This document shows positions 20,781 to 29,122 of a stretch of 64,000 nucleotides of DNA, piece after piece; positions within the stretch are counted from its first letter, which is position 1; each line of letters begins with the position of its first letter. Origin of the DNA: Candidatus Thiothrix putei (lineage in GTDB: Bacteria; Pseudomonadota; Gammaproteobacteria; Thiotrichales; Thiotrichaceae). The translations under genes were made by a program, and so were the position numbers. The stretch is taken from assembly GCA_029972225.1 (NCBI GenBank), contig CP124756.1, positions 124,001 through 188,000 on the forward strand. Reading direction: 5' to 3'. Below the pieces are notes generated by a model, which worked only from the letters and a program-made list of their open reading frames with translations, searched no databases and had not been told where the DNA came from.

Positions 20781-21253
20781 TGAAAGAAAATACGCTGGAT
20801 GTTCTCTTCTACCTATTTGACAACTATCCCGACATGGGTGACAACCTGCCGGAAGACCGTGCGTCTATGCATGGCTACTTGCAGGATGCGGGTTTCCTCA
20901 ACAGTGAAATTACCCGCGCTTTCGATTGGCTGGAAAGCCTCGGTGATACCGCCGAACGGGTGGAAGTGACCTATCGCTCTTGTACCACCCGCATTTTTGC
21001 CCCACAAGAACGTTACTGGCTGGATGGCGAATGCCAAGGCTATTTGATGTTCTTAGAGCACGCAGGCGTGATCAGTGCCGAAGCCCGTGAACAAATTCTC
21101 GACCGCGTGTTGGAATTACAGGACGAAGATTTTAACCTCGACCGCCTCAAATGGGTGGTGTTAATGGTGTTATTGAATCGCCCAGAAGAAGGCAACAGCT
21201 TTTTTTGGGCTGAAGGCTTAAGTGTTTCCGGCGAAGCCCCTGTGTTTCATTGA
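20780..21253 (+). CDS. smg: Smg family protein (DUF494)
   Basis: 157 residues, the same length as E. coli Smg. The N-terminus MKENTLDVLFYLFDNYPD and the FNLDRLKWVVLMVLLNRP segment are characteristic. The biochemical role is unknown, but it sits next to dprA in many gammaproteobacteria, as here. A longer frame opens at 20732, but ATG 20780 overlaps the dprA stop and matches the family start. The next gene begins 70 bases later on the same strand. Confidence 0.92.
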   Translation: MKENTLDVLFYLFDNYPDMGDNLPEDRASMHGYLQDAGFLNSEITRAFDWLESLGDTAERVEVTYRSCTTRIFAPQERYWLDGECQGYLMFLEHAGVISAEAREQILDRVLELQDEDFNLDRLKWVVLMVLLNRPEEGNSFFWAEGLSVSGEAPVFH

Positions 21254-21323
21254 AGAGTCATTCACCCGCCTGAACGCTTGTGGCATGATAGCGCCTTTGT
21301 GTGAACAACCAACAGGCGCTGCC

Positions 21324-22181
21324 ATGACAACCCAACCTAACTGGTTTACTGAATTATCTGATTCCGGCACGATTTTCGGCTTGGAATTGACCGAAGCGGG
21401 CAAACTCCACGAAGAACAAACCCCGTTCCAAAAGCTGGCAATCTACGACACCACAACCTTCGGCAAGCTGATGACGCTGGACGGTTGCACGATGGTCACG
21501 ACCCGTGACAACTTCGTTTACCACGAAATGATGGCACATCCGGTATTATTCAGCCACCCTGCGCCTAAGCGCGTGTGCATTATCGGCGGCGGCGACTGTG
21601 GTACGTTACGTGAAGTGTTACGCCACCCGGAAGTCGAATCCGCGATTCAAATCGACATTGATGAGCGCGTGACCCGTGTGAGTGAAATGTTTTTCCCGGA
21701 ACTGTGCGAGTCCAACAATGACCCGCGTGCGACCTTGGCGTTTGAAGATGGCATTGCGTGGATTAATAATGCTGAACCCGGCTCACTGGATGTGCTGATT
21801 GTGGATAGCACCGATCCAGTAGGCCCCGGCGCGGTATTGTACAGTGAAGAGTTTTTCCGGGGCTGCTGGCGGGCGCTGGGTGAGAATGGTTTGTTGGTGC
21901 AGCAAAGCGAATCACCCTTGGTTCACGCCGAAAAAATCATTAAACCGATGCACGACACCATGCGTCAAGCAGGTTTCAGCGATACCAAACTGCACCAGTT
22001 TCAACTGGTGAGCTACCCGACCGGCTGGTGGAGTTGCACAATTGCGGCGAAAGCGGGCAAGGTAGAATTTGCACGGCAAGCCGCAGCAGAGGTACTGACC
22101 TTCCCGACCCGCTATTACAATGCAGGGATTCATCAGGGAAGTGCTGCGCTACCGCAGTTTTTGAAAGAGCTGCTGGGCTAA
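21324..22181 (+). CDS. speE: polyamine aminopropyltransferase (spermidine synthase)
   Basis: 285 residues (E. coli SpeE is 288). It transfers an aminopropyl group from decarboxylated S-adenosylmethionine to putrescine. The N-terminal beta domain includes FQKLAIYDT...GKLMTLDGCTMVTTRDNFVYHEM. The nucleotide site is IIGGGDCGTLREVLRH, and the conserved acidic motif is VDSTDPVGPGAVLYS. ATG 21324 gives the family N-terminus; the frame is open upstream to 21222 but that part overlaps smg. A hairpin terminator follows. No speD gene is in view. Confidence 0.95.
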   Translation: MTTQPNWFTELSDSGTIFGLELTEAGKLHEEQTPFQKLAIYDTTTFGKLMTLDGCTMVTTRDNFVYHEMMAHPVLFSHPAPKRVCIIGGGDCGTLREVLRHPEVESAIQIDIDERVTRVSEMFFPELCESNNDPRATLAFEDGIAWINNAEPGSLDVLIVDSTDPVGPGAVLYSEEFFRGCWRALGENGLLVQQSESPLVHAEKIIKPMHDTMRQAGFSDTKLHQFQLVSYPTGWWSCTIAAKAGKVEFARQAAAEVLTFPTRYYNAGIHQGSAALPQFLKELLG

Positions 22182-22187
22182 TGTTTG

Positions 22188-22215
22188 AGGGGGTGAGTTA
22201 TCACCCCCCTTCTTT
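22188..22215 (+). terminator. rho-independent terminator after speE
   Basis: GGGGGTGA, a GTTA loop and TCACCCCC form an 8-bp GC-rich stem seven bases after the speE stop, followed by a T-rich run (CTTCTTT). It lies between convergent speE and creD and may also limit read-through from the other side. Confidence 0.75.
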
Positions 22216-22221
22216 GGGTAA

Positions 22222-23583
22222 TCACCCTTTGTCTTTTTCTGTGGTGAGTGCGTACCAATCGAAATGCCGTGTTGCCATCATCAGCAAGGCAAGTACCGCA
22301 AAGATCAATACACTGCCCATGAGTAGCGCATTTTCTTCAGCCTGTAAAATGATGTAGAGCAAGGTGTATAGCCCTGCTAACCCTGCCCCTAGCAGTAAAC
22401 CCAGCTTGCGGCTATGCAAAATGGCAGCAAAATACAGCGTTAACAGACTCGTGCTGGCTAAGGCCGCTATGCCATAAGCTTGCAGAAAATCAATGTGTTC
22501 TGACAGGGAAATCAGTAGCAGGTAGAACACCAGTAAGGCAAACCCCACTAGCGTGTATTGCACCGGATGAACCCGCAGCTTTTTCAATAATTCAAACAGC
22601 ATCAGCACCACAAAGGTGAGGATGATGAACAGTGCGGCGTATTTGATGCTACGTTCGGATTGCTGATACACATCCACCGGCTGGATGAGGTCAAACCCGA
22701 CGGCGCGATCTAACAAGCTGCTGCATTCACCCTGACGGCATTGTTCCAAGGCTCCGCTAACATTGTAAGAAAACGATGAGGCTTGCCACACTGCATGGAA
22801 GCCGCTGTCATTAACGTCACGTGTTTCGGGGAGTAATTCACCGCTAAAGCTGGGGTGAGGCCAGTTAGCCGCCAGTTTTACCGTGCTGTTTTCAGCTAAT
22901 AGGGCGAAATTCATCGAGCGCATTCCGCGCAATGCCACATCGAATTGGAAGGGAATACGCTGGCTTTGGGTCAAATCGAGGTCGGGGAGTTTGGCGTGCA
23001 TCCCGGCACTGGCACTGCCGGGAAGATTGTTCCCCGGTTTGAAGGCGAGGGTTGTGCCGTTCCATTGCAAGCTGGGCGGGGTGGCAATGCCGCGTTGATC
23101 ACGTACCATGACGGCAAGCTGGGGTTTTTCCCAGCGGATTTGTTTGTTTTTGGTGTCAGCAATGCGATCCAGCAAGGCTTGCGTATTGAACTCACCCGTA
23201 ACGTGTAAATCACTGGTATACACCGGCACATCGTAAATGCCGCGATAGCGTAATGCGCTGTTGAGTTGGCTGGTAATGTCAAGGCGTGTCGGCATCAGGT
23301 ACAGCGTGTCTTTGTCCGTGACTTCGCGCCGGATTTCACGTTCCTTGCCGTCTTTGTCTTTGACCATTTCCTTGATGTTGTAGGTCAGTTGGTAGGGAAT
23401 GGTGAGCACCGGGCCTGCCAGCGTTTGCGTACCCGGCCAGCTTTGTTCGATGCTTTGATACGCTTGAGAGCGCCAACTTTCGCGTTCACCCACTAACCCT
23501 AACATAAAGGCTTGCGGGATCAGCAATAAAATAATCAGAAAAGCGATGAGTGCGAGTTTGAGGTAGTAACGCTGATTCGACAT
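22222..23583 (-). CDS. creD: cell envelope integrity protein CreD (inner membrane)
   Basis: 453 residues. One N-terminal transmembrane helix (about 9-30) precedes a large periplasmic domain. At least five transmembrane helices occupy about 315-445 (KYAALFIILTFVVLMLFELL and following). The family start RESWRSQAYQSIEQSWPGTQTLAGPVLTIPY and the LYLMPTRLDITSQLN segment are recognisable. In enterobacteria CreD belongs to the CreBC regulon and alters colicin tolerance, but its activity is unknown. No creB or creC lies beside it. AAGGAG is six bases before the ATG. Confidence 0.88.
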   Translation of the reverse strand: MSNQRYYLKLALIAFLIILLLIPQAFMLGLVGERESWRSQAYQSIEQSWPGTQTLAGPVLTIPYQLTYNIKEMVKDKDGKEREIRREVTDKDTLYLMPTRLDITSQLNSALRYRGIYDVPVYTSDLHVTGEFNTQALLDRIADTKNKQIRWEKPQLAVMVRDQRGIATPPSLQWNGTTLAFKPGNNLPGSASAGMHAKLPDLDLTQSQRIPFQFDVALRGMRSMNFALLAENSTVKLAANWPHPSFSGELLPETRDVNDSGFHAVWQASSFSYNVSGALEQCRQGECSSLLDRAVGFDLIQPVDVYQQSERSIKYAALFIILTFVVLMLFELLKKLRVHPVQYTLVGFALLVFYLLLISLSEHIDFLQAYGIAALASTSLLTLYFAAILHSRKLGLLLGAGLAGLYTLLYIILQAEENALLMGSVLIFAVLALLMMATRHFDWYALTTEKDKG

Positions 23584-23707
23584 GAAAGACTCCTTATGAT
23601 GACAGGGCGAGTGCTATCATAAAGAACAATAATGCAGGATTGATGGGGGCAATGTGGAAAAGCAGCGGAGTTTGGTGCAGCTTTCGTGCAGTGGCAGGCT
23701 CGCCGGA

Positions 23708-24646
23708 TTAATCGCGCCGCAATGCCTTTGGTAACACAAACGATACGTTTTCGGTGATGCCTGAATCTTGTACGCGTACCTGTGCCCCGTGCGCTTGTAG
23801 GTGGGCAATCACGCCTTCCACCAACACTTCGGGGGCAGATGCGCCAGCGGTTACACCGACGCACTGCTTGCCTTCCAGCCATTCGACACGAATGTCTTCC
23901 GCGCCATCAATCAAGTAAGCGGGTGTGCCACGCTTTTCGGCAATTTCACGTAAGCGGTTGGAGTTAGAACTGTTGGGCGAACCGACCACCAAGATCATAT
24001 CGCTTTCATCTGCGAGTTTTTTCAGCGCATCTTGACGGTTTTGGGTGGCGTAGCAAATGTCGTCTTTTTTGGGGCCAATGATGGCGGGGAAGCGGGTGCG
24101 TAAGGCATCAATCACGATGGAGGCATCATCCACTGACAAGGTGGTTTGGGTGACGAATGCCAGCTTTCCGGGGTTGTTCACCACCAGTTCCGCCACTTCT
24201 TGCGGAGAATCAACGCGGTAGACAGCACCACCAAAAGACGTATCGTATTGCCCCATTGTGCCTTCGACTTCGGGGTGATTTTTGTGACCGATGAGGATGG
24301 TTTCGCGCCCTTCGCGGCTGTAACGCATCACTTCAATATGCACTTTCGTGACCAGCGGGCAGGTGGCATCGAATACTTTCAAGCCCCGGCGTTTGGCTTC
24401 TTGCTGTACCGCGAGCGACACCCCGTGGGCGCTGAAAATGACGGTGGCATCGTCGGGCACTTCGTCGAGTTCTTGTACGAAAATCGCGCCTTTGTCACGC
24501 AAGTTGTTCACCACAAAACGGTTATGCACGACTTCGTGACGCACGTAGATGGGTGCGCCGAGGATTTCCAAGGCACGGTCAACGATTTCGATAGCGCGGT
24601 CAACACCGGCACAAAAGCCGCGTGGGTTGGCGAGAATGGCTTGCAT
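23708..24646 (-). CDS. ispH: 4-hydroxy-3-methylbut-2-enyl diphosphate reductase
   Basis: 312 residues. This is the last enzyme of the non-mevalonate isoprenoid pathway, reducing HMBPP to IPP and DMAPP at an iron-sulfur cluster. The three cluster cysteines are visible: C12 in NPRGFCAGV, one in [12 protein letters not shown] and one in [11 protein letters not shown]. The substrate-binding [26 protein letters not shown] and [11 protein letters not shown] motifs are also present. The protein is complete. It diverges from the methyltransferase gene across about 120 bases. Confidence 0.97.
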   Translation of the reverse strand: MQAILANPRGFCAGVDRAIEIVDRALEILGAPIYVRHEVVHNRFVVNNLRDKGAIFVQELDEVPDDATVIFSAHGVSLAVQQEAKRRGLKVFDATCPLVTKVHIEVMRYSREGRETILIGHKNHPEVEGTMGQYDTSFGGAVYRVDSPQEVAELVVNNPGKLAFVTQTTLSVDDASIVIDALRTRFPAIIGPKKDDICYATQNRQDALKKLADESDMILVVGSPNSSNSNRLREIAEKRGTPAYLIDGAEDIRVEWLEGKQCVGVTAGASAPEVLVEGVIAHLQAHGAQVRVQDSGITENVSFVLPKALRRD

Positions 24647-24766
24647 GGAGGGATTCCGTCTTGTCTAAAAGTGGTTGTCAGGGCAACTGTAAACTAAAGG
24701 GTGGTTTCAAGGCTATTTTCCGTTATATTGCCTGTTTTTGATTACCTTTCCCCCAAGGGCTAACGA

Positions 24767-27493
24767 ATGGCGAAGCAACCCGAACCCGCGCAAGAATCAT
24801 CCCTTTACGAACACAAACAAGAGGCAATCCAACGCCCGGATGTTGGCGTACAGGAAGGTTTCCGCGACCACAAGCCGCCGCGTCAGTACCGTTATGACTC
24901 TTCACTGTCACCGGAATTGTGTTGGGATGAAACCGCCGGACGGGAATTTGCCGAATGGTTGCTGATGCGGATTACCGAAGCCGCTGAACAGGGGGAAGCG
25001 GCGGTGTTTGCCGAAGCCTTGGTTTGGCAAGGCACGGGGGAGAAATTCCGTAGTATCCGTGAGTGTGTGGCGCGGTTGCAGACCTTGACCCAACCGTTTT
25101 TGAATTGGACGGGCAAGGCGGAACGCCATCAAATCAGTGTGCCGACCATTCCGCTGTTTGTGCATGAACGCCATTCGACGCAGGGGATTTTGAACGGGCT
25201 GGATAGCTACCGTCAAGCGGGGACAAATCTGGATTTATTCGGCGATCCGCAACTGGATATTAGCGAAAAGCTCGAAGCGTATGAGCATAAAGGGCCGTGG
25301 GTGAACCGCATGGTGCTGGGGGATTCGCTGCATGTGATGAATTCGCTGCTGGAATACGAGGGCATGGGTGGTCAGGTGCAGATGATCTACATCGACCCGC
25401 CGTATGGGGTGAAATTTGGCTCGAATTTCCAGCCGTTTGTACGCAAGCGCGATGTGAAACACGGGGCGGATGATGAAATGATCCGCGAGCCGGAAATGGT
25501 GAAGGCGTACCGCGATACGTGGGAACTCGGCTTGCATTCGTACCTGACCTATTTGCGTGATCGGCTGTTGCTTGCCCGCGAACTGCTCACCGAATCCGGC
25601 TCCGTCTTCGTCCAAATCTCCGACGAAAACCTCCATCACGTCCGCGAAGTCCTCGACGAAGTTTTCGGTGCAAATAACTTTTTGAGGGTAATTTCTTTCC
25701 GAAAGAAGTCTATGCCTTTGGGTGGTGCTGTTTTAGAAGAAATGAACGACTATCTTATTTGGTATGCTAAATCTAAATCATCTGTCAAATATAACCAGTT
25801 ATTTCAAGAGGTTGACCTGCAAGGACTATACTATTGGAACAAAGCCGTTCTTCCAGATGGCTCACTTATTTCTTTAAATCGTGATCAGATAGCTAACCAC
25901 AGCTTAATACCAGATCAAGGAGCTGTCGCTCGTTTAGTTTCAATCAGACCTCCTTCATTTAGTGCCAATGCAGTCTTTCCAGTGAAAGTTGATGGAAAAA
26001 CCTATTTCCCTACGAAGGGAGGATGTTGGATAACTAATCCTGAAGGAATGAGTCGGCTTGTTAGTCAAAGAAGGTTAACCCCATCAGGGAGTAGTTTGGC
26101 TTATATCTACAAAAAGAATGACTTTCCTTTTAGTAAAGTTACAACGCCGTGGATGGACACCGGCACTGGAAACTTTTCAGAAGAAAAAATGTATGTTGTT
26201 CAAACATCATACAAAGTGATTCAGCGGTGTATGTTGATGACGACTGATCCGGGGGATTTGGTGCTTGACCCGACGTGTGGGAGCGGTACGACGGCGTATG
26301 TGGCGGAACAATGGGGCAGACGCTGGATTACCTGCGACACCTCCCGCGTCCCGCTGGCATTGGCACGGCAACGCCTGCTAACCGCTACTTTTCCGTGGTA
26401 CGAACTCGACCAACCCAGCCGTGGCCCCATTGGTGGCTTCGTTTACACCCGCAAACAAAACCGCAAAGGCGAAGAAATCGGCGGCAAAGTCCCGCGTATT
26501 ACCCTCAAATCCATCGCCAACAACGAAGACCCCGAAATGGTCACGCTGGTGGATAAACCTGAAATCAACAACAAAATCACCCGCGTGTGTGGTGCATTCA
26601 CCGTAGAAGCCACCATCCAAGCCGCCAATTCCCTGCTGCACGAACAACACGCCGTCGATAAAAGCGTCGCCGTGCAAGGCAATGCCGGGGCATACCTTGA
26701 CCGGATGCTGGAAGTCCTACGCAAATCCGAACGCTTGCAACTCCCCGGCAATAAACAACTGTTACTCGACCATGTGCGGGCATTATCCGCCGAAGACTAC
26801 GAACACCTGCACGCCGAAGCCACCGAAAAGAGCGATGCAGACAAACGCATTGCGATTGTGTTTGGCGCGGAAAGTGGCGCAATCAGCAGCGAACTGGTAT
26901 TCAACGCCGCCAGTGAAGCCGTGTTCATGCGCTTTGACGCGCTGTATTTCTTCGGTTTCGCCATCCAAGCCAAAGCCCGCGAACTGCTAGAAGACCGTAA
27001 GAAAATGCGTATTCCCTGCACTTACGTGGCCGTGACCCCCGATGTGGTCATGTCGGATTTGCTCAAAACCAGCAAATCATCCGAAATCTTTTCCATCACC
27101 GGCTTACCCGACATCGCGTTCTACAAAACCAGTGAAAAAACCCCCGCCAAAGAACCGCTGTATCAGGTCAAATTGTTAGGGCTGGACATTTTCACCCCGC
27201 ACAATTGCGCCACCGAATCCATCGAAGCCAATAACCTGCCGTGCTGGATGCTCGACACCGACTACAACGGCATGAGTTTTATTGCACGGCAAGTGTTTTT
27301 CCCCAAAACCGCCGCGTGGGACAACCTGCAAAAATCCCTCAAAGGGCGCTTTGCTGATAGCGTGTGGGATCATCTGGCAGGCACAGAAAGCGAAGCCTTC
27401 CGCTTAGGCACACGCAACCGCATTGCCGTCAAAGTGATTGATGAGCGCGGCAATGAATTGATGGTGGTCAGGGATGCAGCCGATGCACGGTAG
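24767..27493 (+). CDS. site-specific DNA methyltransferase (type III Mod-like, beta class)
   Basis: 908 residues. DPPY at D210-Y213 precedes the SAM-binding DPTCGSGTT at D501-T509, the order of beta-class N6-adenine or N4-cytosine methyltransferases such as type III Mod subunits. The segment between them (about residues 305-485) should be the target-recognition domain. A long N-terminal region (1-190) and about 380 residues after motif I are additional. AAGGG is seven bases upstream of the ATG. Base composition changes sharply inside the gene: 25681-26220 is AT-rich and the flanks are not, suggesting a swapped recognition domain. With the helicase/nuclease at 29119 it forms a restriction-modification pair; the recognition sequence cannot be predicted. 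Confidence 0.88.
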   Translation: MAKQPEPAQESSLYEHKQEAIQRPDVGVQEGFRDHKPPRQYRYDSSLSPELCWDETAGREFAEWLLMRITEAAEQGEAAVFAEALVWQGTGEKFRSIRECVARLQTLTQPFLNWTGKAERHQISVPTIPLFVHERHSTQGILNGLDSYRQAGTNLDLFGDPQLDISEKLEAYEHKGPWVNRMVLGDSLHVMNSLLEYEGMGGQVQMIYIDPPYGVKFGSNFQPFVRKRDVKHGADDEMIREPEMVKAYRDTWELGLHSYLTYLRDRLLLARELLTESGSVFVQISDENLHHVREVLDEVFGANNFLRVISFRKKSMPLGGAVLEEMNDYLIWYAKSKSSVKYNQLFQEVDLQGLYYWNKAVLPDGSLISLNRDQIANHSLIPDQGAVARLVSIRPPSFSANAVFPVKVDGKTYFPTKGGCWITNPEGMSRLVSQRRLTPSGSSLAYIYKKNDFPFSKVTTPWMDTGTGNFSEEKMYVVQTSYKVIQRCMLMTTDPGDLVLDPTCGSGTTAYVAEQWGRRWITCDTSRVPLALARQRLLTATFPWYELDQPSRGPIGGFVYTRKQNRKGEEIGGKVPRITLKSIANNEDPEMVTLVDKPEINNKITRVCGAFTVEATIQAANSLLHEQHAVDKSVAVQGNAGAYLDRMLEVLRKSERLQLPGNKQLLLDHVRALSAEDYEHLHAEATEKSDADKRIAIVFGAESGAISSELVFNAASEAVFMRFDALYFFGFAIQAKARELLEDRKKMRIPCTYVAVTPDVVMSDLLKTSKSSEIFSITGLPDIAFYKTSEKTPAKEPLYQVKLLGLDIFTPHNCATESIEANNLPCWMLDTDYNGMSFIARQVFFPKTAAWDNLQKSLKGRFADSVWDHLAGTESEAFRLGTRNRIAVKVIDERGNELMVVRDAADAR

Positions 27494-27520
27494 TTTTGTA
27501 CGACAAATAGCCGTGTTAAA

Positions 27521-27557
27521 GTTTACAAAATATACTAAAAGTATGAGAATTGTAAAC
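27521..27557. promoter_or_regulatory. nested inverted-repeat operator/promoter upstream of the XRE-ImmA gene
   Basis: GTTTACAA (27521-27528) is exactly inverted at 27550-27557 (TTGTAAAC). Inside it lies a second small inverted repeat, ATACT AAA AGTAT (27532-27544). The site fills the gap between the methyltransferase stop and the regulator start. TTTACA at 27522 and GAGAAT at 27545, spaced 17 bases, could be a sigma70 promoter overlapping the operator. This suggests autoregulation by the HTH protein encoded immediately downstream (inference). Confidence 0.6.
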
Positions 27558-27576
27558 CGTGTTGCTGGAGGCTGCC

Positions 27577-28647
27577 ATGTACCCTGAACGTCTAAAACGC
27601 GCCCGCGAAGCAGCGGGTTTATCGCTACGTGCGCTCGCGGAACAAGTGGGCGTTTCCCAAACTGCGATCAAAAAATACGAAGACGGTGTTAATACCCCTG
27701 ACTCTAGCCAATTGATTAAATTGGCAAAAGCCCTGAACGTGCGTGGGGAATATTTCTTCCGCCCGTTTACTATCCAGCTTGATAAAACTGTCGAATACCG
27801 CAAACGTGCTAACACGCCAGAAAAGTTGCTCAAGCAAATTCGTGCCGATGTGGAGGAACAAGCCGAACGCTGGCACGAATTAGCCAATCTTTACCCACAG
27901 TTCCCCGTTAAGCCTTTTGCTGTACCCGCAGATTTGCCTGCTACGGTGCAAACACTCGATGAGGTGGAACAGGTAGCCGCTAAGGTACGTGAATGCTGGA
28001 AACTCGGCGAAGACCCCATTACGGATTTGGTAGATGTACTGGAAGAACACGGTATTCTGGTAATTTTTACTGGACTGAATGCTGAGAGTAAATTCGATGG
28101 TTTAGCCGCAACAATTGAAACGCAACCTGTCATCGTAGTGGCGAAACATTGGGCAGGAGATCGGCAGCGTTTCACCTTGGCACATGAGTTAGGACATTTA
28201 ATGCTGCACGGGCGGTTAGCTGAAGAAATTGGTGAGGAAAAAGCTTGTAACCGCTTTGCTGGGGCATTCCTATTGCCTGCAACCGCTATCCAGCGGCAAT
28301 TAGGGCAACAACGCCGCACGTTGGAATGGCAGGAACTTTACATGCTCAAACATGAGTTTGGTTTGAGTATGGCGGCTTGCCTGTACCGTTCTTCAGATAC
28401 CGCTATCACGTCCCCTGACGTGACGAAAAGCCTGTACCAACAATTTGCAATACGTGGGTGGCGCAAACAAGAACCTAAAGCCCCTTACCCACAAGAACAA
28501 ACCTTGTTGTTTAAACAACTGGTTTATCGTGCCTTGGCAGAAGGCTGGATAGGCGAATCCAAAGCGGCTGAATTATTGGGTATCCCGCTCTCCCGTTTCC
28601 ATCACGAACGCAAACTGGAAGGTGCGGATGCAGTTACTGATCAGTGA
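27577..28647 (+). CDS. XRE-family regulator fused to ImmA/IrrE metallopeptidase domain
   Basis: 356 residues. An N-terminal Cro/CI helix-turn-helix (about 3-60: YPERLKRAREAAGLSLRALA, VSQTAIKKYEDG) is followed by a linker. The ImmA/IrrE (COG2856) zinc peptidase domain carries HELGH at 203-207. ATG 27577 has GGAGG five bases upstream; the frame is open slightly further. Proteins of this architecture act as transcriptional regulators or antitoxin-like partners, sometimes cleaving a repressor. Its 3' end overlaps the PIN gene by 20 bases, the arrangement of a toxin-antitoxin pair. Its place inside a restriction locus suggests it controls expression of the PIN and nuclease genes (inference). Confidence 0.85.
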   Translation: MYPERLKRAREAAGLSLRALAEQVGVSQTAIKKYEDGVNTPDSSQLIKLAKALNVRGEYFFRPFTIQLDKTVEYRKRANTPEKLLKQIRADVEEQAERWHELANLYPQFPVKPFAVPADLPATVQTLDEVEQVAAKVRECWKLGEDPITDLVDVLEEHGILVIFTGLNAESKFDGLAATIETQPVIVVAKHWAGDRQRFTLAHELGHLMLHGRLAEEIGEEKACNRFAGAFLLPATAIQRQLGQQRRTLEWQELYMLKHEFGLSMAACLYRSSDTAITSPDVTKSLYQQFAIRGWRKQEPKAPYPQEQTLLFKQLVYRALAEGWIGESKAAELLGIPLSRFHHERKLEGADAVTDQ

Positions 28648-29122
28648 TGCCAACATCCTCATCGACATGGAGGAAGGGCAGTTATTGAAACTGATGTTCA
28701 AACTTCCTTTTGATTTTCGTGTGCCGGATTTGCTGTTTTTTGATGAACTGGAAGAGCAACATGCCCACTGGCTGGATCATGGTTTGCAATTAGGCACACT
28801 GAGTGGCGAAAGCGTCAGGCGTGTCTCACAACTCACCCTAAAATACCCAAAACCCAGCCGCAACGATTGCATGGCATTGGTGTTAGCACAGCAGGAAAAA
28901 TGCCCTCTGCTCACAGGTGACAGAGATTTACGACAAGCCGCTGAACGTGAGGGCATCATGGTTCAAGGCAGTATCTGGCTAGTAGAGCAACTGGTGACGC
29001 ACGGTATTATCAGCCTTGATGCCTCCCGACAGAGCTACCAACACATGGAACGTAACGGACGGCGATTACCTTGGAAGTTAGCCTACCAACGTTTGGATGC
29101 TTTACAGGATGAACTAATATGA
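28628..29122 (+). CDS. PIN-domain ribonuclease-like protein
   Basis: 164 residues. The acidic PIN constellation is intact: D7 and D13 in ISDANILID, E40 in LFFDELEEQ, D80 in SRNDCMALVLA, and D98/D100 in LLTGDRDLRQAA. PIN domains bind Mg2+ and cut RNA; many are VapC-like toxins. ATG 28628, with GGAAGG five bases upstream, lies inside the XRE-ImmA gene (20-base overlap), and its stop overlaps the helicase start in ATGA. The three genes therefore look translationally coupled. Whether it is a toxin, an effector triggered by infection or a processing enzyme cannot be told from sequence. Confidence 0.8.
   Translation: MQLLISDANILIDMEEGQLLKLMFKLPFDFRVPDLLFFDELEEQHAHWLDHGLQLGTLSGESVRRVSQLTLKYPKPSRNDCMALVLAQQEKCPLLTGDRDLRQAAEREGIMVQGSIWLVEQLVTHGIISLDASRQSYQHMERNGRRLPWKLAYQRLDALQDELI

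Noticed and set aside
24146-24697. 183-codon open frame antisense to ispH
   Set aside because: It lies entirely over a certain gene, lacks a ribosome-binding site and encodes nothing recognisable.
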